Part shown: piece after piece, positions 27,466 through 36,352 of the stretch
Position numbering within the stretch: position 1 is the stretch's first letter
Layout of the letters: every line of letters begins with the position of its first letter
Assembly: GCA_947477745.1 (NCBI GenBank)
Contig: CANJUF010000007.1
Coordinates: 1-64,000, forward strand
Direction of reading: 5' to 3'
Source of the DNA: Sphingomonadaceae bacterium
GTDB lineage: Bacteria > Pseudomonadota > Alphaproteobacteria > Sphingomonadales > Sphingomonadaceae
DNA length: 64,000 nt
Translations under genes and position numbers: made by a program
Notes under the pieces: generated by a model
Database searches by the model: none
Told to the model about the DNA's origin: nothing
The model's input: only the letters and a program-made list of their open reading frames with translations

Positions 27466-27810
27466 TCAGCCGTCGTAGTCGGCACCGATGGAAGTGTTCC
27501 GCGTGGGCGCGGAGGCGGTGACGCGCAGCGCTTCGGCCGACTGGCTGAGCGAGCCGATTTCGTCCATCTCATCGTCGTCGTCGGGCAGGACGCGGCGCAT
27601 CGAATTGACCAGCGTTTCTTCCAGCTCGGCCGGCTTCACGGTCTCGTCGGCGATTTCGCGCAAGGCCACAACGGGGTTCTTGTCCCGGTCGCGGTCGATC
27701 GTCAGTTCCGCACCGCCTGAAATCTCGCGCGCGCGCTGAGCAGCAAGCAGGACGAGGTCGAAACGGTTGGGGATCTTGTCGACGCAATCTTCGACGGTAA
27801 CGCGCGCCAT
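27466..27810 (-). CDS. rpoZ: DNA-directed RNA polymerase subunit omega
   Basis: [58 protein letters not shown]. Confidence 0.96.
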   Translation of the reverse strand: MARVTVEDCVDKIPNRFDLVLLAAQRAREISGGAELTIDRDRDKNPVVALREIADETVKPAELEETLVNSMRRVLPDDDDEMDEIGSLSQSAEALRVTASAPTRNTSIGADYDG

Positions 27811-27916
27811 GGGCACTCCGGACATTGATATGTTGCGGGAAGGCTGGTCACCTAGGTTCTGACGCGGTGAAAGTCAAGGAAATGCGTGCAGCCCTGTTTG
27901 CCCAGGCCCAAATGGA

Positions 27917-27942
27917 AAGGGGCCGGATTGCTCCGACCCCTT
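27917..27942 (-). terminator. hairpin downstream of the TonB receptor gene
   Basis: Minus sense AAGGGGTCGGA-GCAA-TCCGGCCCCTT: 11-bp stem (one G-U) with a GNRA tetraloop, followed by TTTCCATTT. Confidence 0.6.
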
Positions 27943-27976
27943 CGCATTTTACCCTCGGTGGAGGGAAGGCTGAGCC

Positions 27977-30715
27977 TTAGCCGCGCTCGGGCGCGGGTTC
28001 CGGCGGCGGCGGCGGAGCCGGGCAGGCGTCCGTCACCGAAATGACCGTGCCGTCGGGGCAGGTCATCGTCGCCGGAGCCGCGGGAGGCGGCGGGGGAGGC
28101 GGCGGCGGCGGGGGAGGCGGCGGCGGTGCTGCTTCCTCTTCTTCCCTGCCGAACTTGACCGTCACTTCGACACCGTACTTGCGGGCTTCCTCGTACTGCG
28201 TGGTCATCAGGAAGTACGGATACTGGAAGGGATAGATCGGCTTGCGGTTGTTGAGAATGTTCTTGCCCCACAGAGCGAACTCCCAGTTCGCGCCGCCGAT
28301 GTCGACATCGCGCAGGGCGATGCGGCCATTGACGAGCTGCTTGTTGGGAATGAACTCATAGGGAGCGAAGGTGGGATGATCGATGACGCTCTGGTGATCG
28401 CCGATCACGCGCGACTTGCTCTGGTAGACCATATCGACGCGTGCCAGCAGTGTCGAGTCGCCCCAGATCGGCTGAGACGTATACTGGCCGTATACCGACC
28501 CGACCCACCGCGGCTGACCGGTCGGCTTGGGATTGTAGCCATCGGCCAGCGCCGGATCGACAGGCGCGGTGAACTTGTTCTTGGTGTAGCCCGCGGTGGT
28601 TCCAAGCAGGAAGCCATCGAACGGCGCAAGCACCAGTTCGAGTTCGAGGCCTTTGGCTTCGAGCGTGCCGAGCTGGACAACAGCGATCGGCAGATCCGTG
28701 CGCCGGATGGCACGGCCACTGGTGGTTGCCTGTGCGTTCTTATAGCTGACCTTGTAGGCTGATGCGTTGAAGCGCACCCGCTTGTCCAGCAGATCGAGCT
28801 TGAAGCCTGCTTCCCAAGACTTGGCATATTCGGGCTGGAACGGAATGTCGGCATAGACGCCGCCCGAAAGGAAGCCAGTTGCGTACTTGGCGTAGAACAG
28901 CATGTCGTCGTTGGGCTCGAAATTCAGGCCCAGCGAATAGGTGAACTTCGACTTATTGAATTCGCCCGTAAACTGTCGGCCCCACGTGATGGTGCTGCCG
29001 ACGACCCGACCCTGATCCTGGAACAGGCCGCTCTTTTCATCCTTGGTGTAACGGCCGCCGGCGACAATGCCGAACTGATCGGTGAGCTGGTATTCGACCT
29101 GGGCATAGGCGGCGTAGCTCTTCTGATTACCGATGGCCCGCTGCGCGCCGCCCGAGGCGGTGCCGTTACCGAGCGCGATCGTCGTCGATGTCGGCGCGAA
29201 AGCGATATTGGGAACGAAGCCGAGCAAGCCCGAGTCGCGGGTCTTCGCTTCGAAATACAGCAGGCCGGCGGTGAGGTTCAGCTTGTCGGTCGTGTAGTTG
29301 AGCTGAAGTTCATCGCTAAGCTGCCGGTGACGACCGTAGCTCTGGCCTTCGTACGGCGCGAAGTAGTAATTGCCCGTACCGGCAATGTACTGCAGGCCAG
29401 GCAGGAACGACGGGCCGAGCGCGTTGGCAAGCGCCGCATCGCGTGCTGCCTGATCGGGCAGTGCCGCAAAGGCAGCGCCTAGCGCCGAGAGACCAACGAA
29501 ATTGGCATAGGGCGTGACCGAACCTGGCGTAAACTGCAGGCCGGAAAGACCGGCGATGGTCGCGCCGCCCGAGAACACCGCGTTGCGGCGATAGCCGAAG
29601 GTGTTCTTGAGTGTCACCGAATCACTCGCCTGCCACTCCAAGGTCAGGTTGTGGCCTTCGACACGCTGGAAACCGCGCGTATTGAACGCCTGGTTGGCTT
29701 CATCCGGGCGACGGTCGTTCGGATTGAGCACGATCGGCCCGAACCTGCCGCCGCCAGCTGGCTGAGCCGCAATGATCTGGGTCAGCAGGTTGCCGAGGGT
29801 GTTGCCGGGAATATTGATGCGAGTTCCGTTGGCCAATGCAATGCGGTCGGTGGCAGTATTGATGACCGGCGTGACGCGCGCGTCACCGGCGAACCTGCCC
29901 TTCGACCAGTCAAACTTGTAGGTCGCGGTGAAATCGCCGCCCGGATCGAAGCGCAGCGCCGCGAACACGTTCTCGTAATTGCGGCCGCCAAGCCACTTGG
30001 GCGAGGTCTGGCGACCTGTTTTGCCGAAGGGATTGGTGCGATCCCACACGGTTCCGGCGCCAAGGTTCTTGACGTCGCCGCGGCTCTCGTCGTGGATATA
30101 AGTGACATAGGCGCTGAACGGGCCCATCTGCGGCGTATCGATGGTCGTCCGGGTGCGAAGCTGGTCTTCGTTGCCGTAGCCCACCATCTGGGTGAAGGCC
30201 ATGTCGCCGGTCGGGTTGCGCGTGGTCACATTGATCGCGCCTGCGGTCGAGTTGCGACCGAACAGGGTGCCCTGCGGTCCGCGCAGCACTTCGAGGCTGG
30301 CGACTTCCATCAGTTCGCCCAGCGTGCCGCGGCTGCCGCCGATGTAGACGCCGTCGATGTTGAGCGAGATCTGCTTGTCCTGCAGCGGCGCCGAAGGGTT
30401 GGAGTTGACGCCGCGCATCGCGAACGAGATCGCCGCCAGCGAACCTGCGGTGTTGCGCATCACCAGGCCTGGAACGAGGCCGGTAAGATCGGAAACGTCC
30501 TCGATCTTGTTGGCTTCGATAGCGTCGGCGCCAAGCGAGGTCACCGCGATGGGGACGTCCTGGATCGACTGCTCGCGCTTTTGCGCGGTGACGATGATTT
30601 CCTGGATGCCGCCGCTGTCTTCCGCGTCCTGCGCGTAGGCAGTTCCCGCGATCATGCCAGACGCCACGATGGCCGAGCTGGCGAGCAGGCGCGAAACGAA
30701 CTTTCCGTAGTGCAT
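27977..30715 (-). CDS. TonB-dependent receptor with poly-Pro/Cys C-terminal extension
   Basis: Signal peptide; GGIQEIIVTAQKREQSIQDVPIAVTSLGADAI TonB box/plug; ASLEVLRGPQGTLFGRNSTAGAINVTTRNP; barrel end KYGVEVTVKFG then EEEEAA-P15-AAPATMTCPDGTVISVTDACPAPPPPPEPAPERG. Confidence 0.95.
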   Translation of the reverse strand: MHYGKFVSRLLASSAIVASGMIAGTAYAQDAEDSGGIQEIIVTAQKREQSIQDVPIAVTSLGADAIEANKIEDVSDLTGLVPGLVMRNTAGSLAAISFAMRGVNSNPSAPLQDKQISLNIDGVYIGGSRGTLGELMEVASLEVLRGPQGTLFGRNSTAGAINVTTRNPTGDMAFTQMVGYGNEDQLRTRTTIDTPQMGPFSAYVTYIHDESRGDVKNLGAGTVWDRTNPFGKTGRQTSPKWLGGRNYENVFAALRFDPGGDFTATYKFDWSKGRFAGDARVTPVINTATDRIALANGTRINIPGNTLGNLLTQIIAAQPAGGGRFGPIVLNPNDRRPDEANQAFNTRGFQRVEGHNLTLEWQASDSVTLKNTFGYRRNAVFSGGATIAGLSGLQFTPGSVTPYANFVGLSALGAAFAALPDQAARDAALANALGPSFLPGLQYIAGTGNYYFAPYEGQSYGRHRQLSDELQLNYTTDKLNLTAGLLYFEAKTRDSGLLGFVPNIAFAPTSTTIALGNGTASGGAQRAIGNQKSYAAYAQVEYQLTDQFGIVAGGRYTKDEKSGLFQDQGRVVGSTITWGRQFTGEFNKSKFTYSLGLNFEPNDDMLFYAKYATGFLSGGVYADIPFQPEYAKSWEAGFKLDLLDKRVRFNASAYKVSYKNAQATTSGRAIRRTDLPIAVVQLGTLEAKGLELELVLAPFDGFLLGTTAGYTKNKFTAPVDPALADGYNPKPTGQPRWVGSVYGQYTSQPIWGDSTLLARVDMVYQSKSRVIGDHQSVIDHPTFAPYEFIPNKQLVNGRIALRDVDIGGANWEFALWGKNILNNRKPIYPFQYPYFLMTTQYEEARKYGVEVTVKFGREEEEAAPPPPPPPPPPPPPPPAAPATMTCPDGTVISVTDACPAPPPPPEPAPERG

Positions 30716-31019
30716 CCTAAATCTCCTTCCAAGGATATTTTTTTCTGCCGCCAGCGCATTTTCAACCGCATCTGGCGACCGCATTGGAAAAACGTGACTG
30801 CATCATTTCAAAGGGCTTCGTCAAGCGGCCATGCGCCGAGTTTGTTGCCCTAAATCCACACTGCAGCGGTTCGCGGCATCAAAATGCAAATGTCGCGCCG
30901 TTTGAGCGGACGCAGGCGGGTGCAAATGACAGGTTGGACGCGGTGCCAATCTCACTTATGATACCGCCCTGTCGGTTTTGCAGTCGCGCTGCGAAGCCCA
31001 ATAATTTCGGGAGCATGGT

Positions 31020-32783
31020 ATGGCGGACATTCAGCACGATTTGGTGATCCGGGGCGGTACGATCGTCGATGGCAGCGGCAATCCCTCCTTCGTCGGCGAC
31101 GTGGCGATCGACGGCGAATGGGTCACCGCAGTGGGCGCCGTGCCCGGCAAGGGCCGCCGCGAAGTCGATGCCAGCGGCATGCTCGTCACTCCCGGCTTTA
31201 CCGACATTCACACCCATTACGATGGCCAGCTGATCTGGTCGGAATACCTCGTGCCGTCCTCCAACCACGGCGTCACCACGGTCGTCACCGGCAACTGCGG
31301 GATCGGCTTTGCACCGTGCCGCCCGGCGGACCAGACCAAGCTTGTCGAACTGATGGAAGGCGTCGAGGACATCCCCGAGCCGGTCACAACCGCCGGGCTT
31401 GACTGGAACTGGGAAACCTTCCCCGAATACATGGATGCCGCCGAGCGGCGCGGCCATGACATCGACTATGCGGTGATGGTGCCGCATTCGGCGCTGCGCG
31501 TGTATGTCATGGGTGACCGTGCGATCCGGCACGAGGCTGCCACGCCTGAAGATCTTGCAAAGATGAAGGCGCTGATGGCCGAAGCGCTCGAAGCGGGCGC
31601 GGCCGGGATCGGCACCTCGCGCGCCTATGTCCACAAGAGCACCTCGGGCGAACTGGTCCCCACCTATGACGTCGGCGAAGAGGAACTGCACACTTTGGCC
31701 GAGGCGATGAAAGAGGCGGACCGGGGCGTGTTCCAGATGATCCCCGCGGTCACCGGGGAGCCGCCGGTCGGCGATTTCGACATCATGCGGCGCATCTCGG
31801 AAAGGTCGGGCCGCCGCATCACCTTCACCAGCGCGCAGTCCTCGCGCGATCCCTATGAATACCGCGAGCTGATGGCGGCGCTGGGCGAGGCCAACCGCGG
31901 CGGCGCGAAGATGACCGCGCAGATGTTCCCGCGCCCGATCGGCCTGATGATCGGCCTTTCGGCCACCGCCAACCCGTTCTGCATGACCGCCGCCTGGCAG
32001 GAAATCGTCGACCTGCCGCTGGCCGAGAAGGTCGCGAGGATGCGCGAGCCGGAAATGCGCGAGCGGCTGCTTCACGGCGACAATCTCGATCCCAAGCACC
32101 CGCTGTTCCCGCTGGCGCGCAATTTCAGCCAGATCTTCCCGCTCGATCCCGACGCGCCCGATTACGAACCGGATCCGGCGACCTCGATCCAGGCGCTCGC
32201 CGATGCCGCAGGCGTCCCGGTCGAGGACTACATGTACGACCAGCTGCTCGCCGATGAAGGCCGCAACCTGATGATCTGCGCGCTGGGCAATTTCTGCCTC
32301 TACAACCTCGATCATGTGGTCGAGATGCTCGAAGATCCCAACGTCGTCGTCGGGCTGGGTGACGGCGGCGCGCATTACGGCATGATCTGCGACGCCAGTT
32401 TCACCACCACCGCGATGACTCACTGGGTGCGGGACCGCAAGGGCGAGAAATTCTCGCTCGAGAAGATGGTCAAGACCCTGGCTCGCGATCCCGCGCTCGT
32501 GTTCGGCCTCGACGATCGCGGCTTGCTCCAGCCCGGCTACCGCGCGCATGTCAACGTGATCGATCACCAGCGCCTCAAGCTGTTCCGCCCCGAGATCGTC
32601 AACGATCTGCCCGGCGGCGGCAGGCGGCTCCACCAGCGCGCGCAAGGCTATGTCATGACCGTGGTCAACGGCAAGGTCATCCGCGAGAACGACGAGGCGG
32701 TGAGCGGCACGCTTCCCGGCAGGCTGCTGCGCGGGCCGCAGGTTCCGCAGCGCGCCAAGGCGCAGGCGGAAGCGGCCGAATAA
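31020..32783 (+). CDS. N-acyl-D-amino-acid deacylase/D-aminoacylase-like amidohydrolase
   Basis: DLVIRGGTIVDGSGNPSFVGDVAIDGEWV, PGFTDIHTHYDGQLIWSEYLVPSSNHGVTTVVTGNCGIGFAPC; C-terminal VVNGKVIRENDEAVSGTLPGRLLRGP. Confidence 0.9.
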   Translation: MADIQHDLVIRGGTIVDGSGNPSFVGDVAIDGEWVTAVGAVPGKGRREVDASGMLVTPGFTDIHTHYDGQLIWSEYLVPSSNHGVTTVVTGNCGIGFAPCRPADQTKLVELMEGVEDIPEPVTTAGLDWNWETFPEYMDAAERRGHDIDYAVMVPHSALRVYVMGDRAIRHEAATPEDLAKMKALMAEALEAGAAGIGTSRAYVHKSTSGELVPTYDVGEEELHTLAEAMKEADRGVFQMIPAVTGEPPVGDFDIMRRISERSGRRITFTSAQSSRDPYEYRELMAALGEANRGGAKMTAQMFPRPIGLMIGLSATANPFCMTAAWQEIVDLPLAEKVARMREPEMRERLLHGDNLDPKHPLFPLARNFSQIFPLDPDAPDYEPDPATSIQALADAAGVPVEDYMYDQLLADEGRNLMICALGNFCLYNLDHVVEMLEDPNVVVGLGDGGAHYGMICDASFTTTAMTHWVRDRKGEKFSLEKMVKTLARDPALVFGLDDRGLLQPGYRAHVNVIDHQRLKLFRPEIVNDLPGGGRRLHQRAQGYVMTVVNGKVIRENDEAVSGTLPGRLLRGPQVPQRAKAQAEAAE

Positions 32784-32784
32784 G

Positions 32785-33846
32785 TTGGCTTACCGCGTTG
32801 TTCACTGGGGCACCGGCGCAACCGGTCGCCACGCGCTTGCCGCCGTGCTTGACCGCGCCGACATGGAGCTGGTCGGCCACTATGTGTGGAATGCCGACAA
32901 GGCCGGGCGCGATTCGGGCGAGCTGATCGGCCGCGCGCCGGTTGGCATCAAGGCTTCGCACGACCTTGACGCGCTGATCGCGCTGCGGCCCGATCTCGTC
33001 ACCTATTTCGGCAACGGTGTGCGCGACAATGTGCAGACCACCGCCGAGATTGCGCGCTTCCTCGAAGCCGGCATCAACGTCGTCACCAGCTCGCTGGCCT
33101 CGGCGATCCATCCCCATGCGAGCGGCGACGCCAACCTGGCCACGCTGAGGGCCGCCTGCGACAAAGGCGGCGCGACGCTGCTTGCCAGCGGGGTCGATCC
33201 CGGCTTCGCCACCGGCATGCTTTCGGTCGCTTCGTTCTCCGCCGCGCACAAGATCGACCGCGTGCGGCTCCAGGAATTCGCCAACTACGGCACCTATCCC
33301 GACGAGCAGACCGGGCGCGGAATTTGGGGCTTTGGCCTGCCGCTCGACGCCGAGACGCTGGTCTCCTCGGGGGTCATGCTGCGCTCGACCTGGTCGGGCA
33401 CGGTCGAGGCCAATGCCCATGCGCTCGGCTGGACCATCGAGGACTGGAAGACCACTTGCGTCACCGCCCCCGCGCGGCAGGACTATGACACCGCGATCGG
33501 CCGGATCGACAAGGGCACCACCAGCGCGGTGTGGTTCCAGCTTATCGGCGTGGTCGGCGGCGAGGAGAAAATGATCCTCGAACACATCAACTGGATCGAC
33601 GCAGGCGACATTCCCGAAGGCTGGCCGGTGCCGCCGTACTACCGCGGCGAAATGGCCGAAACCTCGTACCGCATCTGCGTCGAGGGGCAGCCCGCCTATG
33701 ACATCGAACTGCAGATGGCTGACGGCGACAAGGATGGCCTCGGCATCACCGCGATGCATTGCATCAACGCGATCCCGATGGTGGTCGCCGCCGAGCCGGG
33801 CGTGATCGACCAGTGCCGGATCATTCCTTACGGGCCGGGCGGCTGA
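32785..33846 (+). CDS. NAD(P)H-dependent dehydrogenase of the dihydrodipicolinate reductase/amine dehydrogenase-like fold (TTG start)
   Basis: (L/M)AYRVVHWGTGATGRHALAAVLDRADMELVGHYVWNADKAGRDSGELIG; TTG 2 nt after the upstream stop. Confidence 0.8.
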   Translation: MAYRVVHWGTGATGRHALAAVLDRADMELVGHYVWNADKAGRDSGELIGRAPVGIKASHDLDALIALRPDLVTYFGNGVRDNVQTTAEIARFLEAGINVVTSSLASAIHPHASGDANLATLRAACDKGGATLLASGVDPGFATGMLSVASFSAAHKIDRVRLQEFANYGTYPDEQTGRGIWGFGLPLDAETLVSSGVMLRSTWSGTVEANAHALGWTIEDWKTTCVTAPARQDYDTAIGRIDKGTTSAVWFQLIGVVGGEEKMILEHINWIDAGDIPEGWPVPPYYRGEMAETSYRICVEGQPAYDIELQMADGDKDGLGITAMHCINAIPMVVAAEPGVIDQCRIIPYGPGG

Positions 33847-33864
33847 AAGATAGGCATGTGCCGA

Positions 33865-34452
33865 GTCCCTGCGCAGGCAGGGACCTTTCCGAAGCCAGCC
33901 TGTATTTCCGGGCGAGGCCCCTGCCTCCGCAGGGGCGCGCGAACACGAGAATCACCTGCTGCCCGGCCAGCCGAAGGGCTGCCGGGGGAGAAGAACGAAC
34001 GACCGGCGCGGGGTTGCCGCATTTCATGCCCGGACTCGACGACGCTTTTGGTATTTCAGGTTAGAAAGAAGTCGCGTCGAGATTTCACGCCACCGGCCGA
34101 GGGTTCCCGCTCCAGCTGGAGATGCGACGGAACGGAGCCATATCGTGGTGGTCAGCCATTGCGAACGTTCGGCTTGTCTGCCGGGACGCCCGCGCCGGTC
34201 GTCTCCCGCGCGCATGTTCTCCAGGAGCGCAAGCCGCGGGACGGTCCATCCGCCGCGCTGGCCAGCCACGGGGACGCGGGCGGGATAGCTGAGGCATCGT
34301 GCTGTAGGAAAGCGGTTTTTTTGGGGGTCGGTGGAGTCCCTGCGCAGGCAGGGACCTGTTCCAGAAACCACCGAGTCCCTGCCTCGGCAGGGACCTCGCA
34401 CAAAGCCACAAAGACACAAAGGGTGCGGACGAACCCCTGCCTCGGCAGGGAC
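33865..34452. repeat. cluster of five REP-like hairpins (core GTCCCTGCnnnGGCAGGGAC)
   Basis: Copies at 33865-33884, 33917-33936 (gcccctgcctccgcaggggc), 34336-34355, 34375-34394 and 34433-34452. Confidence 0.75.
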
Positions 34453-34637
34453 CTCCTGCGGGGACACCCCTTTACCTCACCTCCCCTTGCGGGGGAGCCG
34501 AAGGCGTTGCGCAGCAACAGCGGATCGAGGGGTGGGGGTCTTCGGCAAGGGAGTGCACGCCTCCTCATACCTCTCACCGCGATGGCGGCTCTTGCAGACC
34601 AACGGCAGCTGATGCTTTTACGCGCCTCGATTCATGA

Positions 34638-34643
34638 TATACT
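34638..34643 (+). promoter_or_regulatory. -10 element TATACT directly upstream of the antitoxin ATG
   Basis: TATACT ends 6 nt before ATG 34650; no Shine-Dalgarno seen. Confidence 0.4.
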
Positions 34644-34649
34644 CCCAAT

Positions 34650-34874
34650 ATGACCGTCCTCGAACGCTTCGTGTCTTTCGCGCAGGGCTTGCCCGCAGAC
34701 CGACTTCACTCCGTGGAGACCGCTTTGGCGACCTTGATGGCCACATATTCGGATGGGCATGATTTCACCGCAAGTGAACTGGCCGAACTGGATCGGCGTG
34801 CAGCCGAGACGAACCCCCGGTTCACTGAGCCGGGCCAAATTTCCAAGCTGTTCGGCAAGCCCTTTTCTGCATGA
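34650..34874 (+). CDS. antitoxin of a type II TA pair (ParD/addiction module-like)
   Basis: 74-aa protein immediately upstream of a ParE/RelE-like protein with ATGA overlap. Confidence 0.7.
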   Translation: MTVLERFVSFAQGLPADRLHSVETALATLMATYSDGHDFTASELAELDRRAAETNPRFTEPGQISKLFGKPFSA

Positions 34875-35149
34875 TGCAGGTGCTGTTCCGCGCCGAAGCG
34901 GAAGCCGACCTACGCTCCATCATCGCCTATTATGAAGATGTCGCGCCTGCATCGGTCGGCAACATCCTCTCGGACATCTACCGTTCGATAAACCAGCTCA
35001 TTCATTTTCCGCAGCTAGGTATGGCCGTGCCGGAGCGGTCGTTTCGGCGGATCGTCACGCTGAAATATCATTTCAAGGTGGCCTATCAGATCGACGATGA
35101 AGCCATCATTGTGCTCGGAATTTTCCGATACCAAGACCGCGAAGTCTAG
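34871..35149 (+). CDS. RelE/ParE superfamily toxin
   Basis: VLFRAEAEADLRSIIAYYEDVAPASVGNILSDIYRSINQLIHFPQLGMAVPERSFRRIVTLKYHFKVAYQIDDEAIIVLGIFRYQD. Confidence 0.88.
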   Translation: MMQVLFRAEAEADLRSIIAYYEDVAPASVGNILSDIYRSINQLIHFPQLGMAVPERSFRRIVTLKYHFKVAYQIDDEAIIVLGIFRYQDREV

Positions 35150-35155
35150 CCCACC

Positions 35156-36352
35156 TCACCACACCAGCGGCAATTCCGTCGGCCCGATGATCCCCGAGCA
35201 GAACGACTCTATCTCCGCCCCCTCCGCGATCCGGAAGTCCGGCAGCACCGACAGCGCCTCTTCCATCGCGATGCGCATCTCGCGCCGCGCAAGGTGCATG
35301 CCGATGCACAGGTGCGGGCCGTAACCGAAGCTGACGTGGCGCGGCTTGCGCGCGAAATCGACCTTCTCTGGCTCGGGAAACGCCTCCGGATCGTTGCCGG
35401 CAAGGTGCGTCGGCATCAGGACCAGATCGAACGCCTTGATCTGAACGCCGTCCACCACCGTGTCCTTGGTGCACAAGCGGATCGTCGTCACCGCGGCATA
35501 GGCGCGCATCAGCTCGTCGATCGCATCGCCGATCCGTTCGGGATTGGCGCGCAGCCATGCCTGGTCCTCAGGGTTCTCGGCAAGGTGGCGGAACTGGTTC
35601 GACATGTTGGTCGAGACCGTATCGAGCCCGCCGACGAACAGGTTGAAGCAGAAGCCGGTAAGCTCGTCCCGGGTCAGCTTGCGGCCATCGATCTCGCCCT
35701 CGACGGCGAGCGAGATCAGGTCGCCGCGCGGGTTGGCCCGGCGGTCCTCGCACTGCGCATTGAGATAGTCGGTGATCTTGCGCAGCGCCTCGGCAACGGG
35801 TTCCTGCTCGCTCGAGCGCAGGATCGCGTGCTCCCATTCGAGGAACGTCGCCATGTCCTCCTGCGGCATGCCCATCAGTTCGAGGAACACCCGGATCGGA
35901 AACTCGAACGCGAAGTCGGCCACGAAGTCGCACGTTCCGCGCGGCCGCAGCTCCTCCAGCCGCGAGCGGGCGAACTGGCGCATGTGGTCTTCAAGCCGGG
36001 CGATGTGCTTGGGCGCGAACATCGGGTTGAGCAGCATGCGGTATTTCGAATGGAGCGGCGGATCGCTCTCGTGCGGGATCGAATACCACTCCTGTCCGAT
36101 CATCTGGCCGAAGCCCGAAGTGCCTTTCACCGTGAAGTGCTCGGTATCCATGTAGATCGCCTGCAGCGCCGCCTGGCTGCGCGGGATCCACGCGCCGGGC
36201 AGCATCGGGTGCATGTCCTGCGCCCAGAAGATCGGCGGATAGGTGTGGATCTCGGGGATCATCGTGCGCGGCAGCACCGAGGAACGCGCGCCGCGCAGCT
36301 TGAAGGGGTAAGGGCGGACGAGGTCCGCCGGGACGTGATCGGGAAGCGCCAT
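35156..36352 (-). CDS. cytochrome P450
   Basis: FNLFVGGLDTVSTNM I-helix, RHVSFGYGPHLCIGMHLARREMRIAMEEAL heme loop. Confidence 0.95.
   Translation of the reverse strand: MALPDHVPADLVRPYPFKLRGARSSVLPRTMIPEIHTYPPIFWAQDMHPMLPGAWIPRSQAALQAIYMDTEHFTVKGTSGFGQMIGQEWYSIPHESDPPLHSKYRMLLNPMFAPKHIARLEDHMRQFARSRLEELRPRGTCDFVADFAFEFPIRVFLELMGMPQEDMATFLEWEHAILRSSEQEPVAEALRKITDYLNAQCEDRRANPRGDLISLAVEGEIDGRKLTRDELTGFCFNLFVGGLDTVSTNMSNQFRHLAENPEDQAWLRANPERIGDAIDELMRAYAAVTTIRLCTKDTVVDGVQIKAFDLVLMPTHLAGNDPEAFPEPEKVDFARKPRHVSFGYGPHLCIGMHLARREMRIAMEEALSVLPDFRIAEGAEIESFCSGIIGPTELPLVW

Noticed and set aside
29651-30853. 400-aa + ORF inside the TonB receptor gene
   Set aside because: Antisense artefact of GC-biased third positions; receptor motifs are clear on the minus strand.
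30879-32645. 588-aa - ORF opposite the D-aminoacylase-like gene
   Set aside because: Shadow ORF; no domain and strong amidohydrolase motifs on the + strand.
33865-34452. Possible CRISPR array from repeated GTCCCTGC...GCAGGGAC units
   Set aside because: Units are 20-nt palindromes with irregular spacing from about 20 to 400 nt, no uniform spacers and no cas genes; fits REP elements better.
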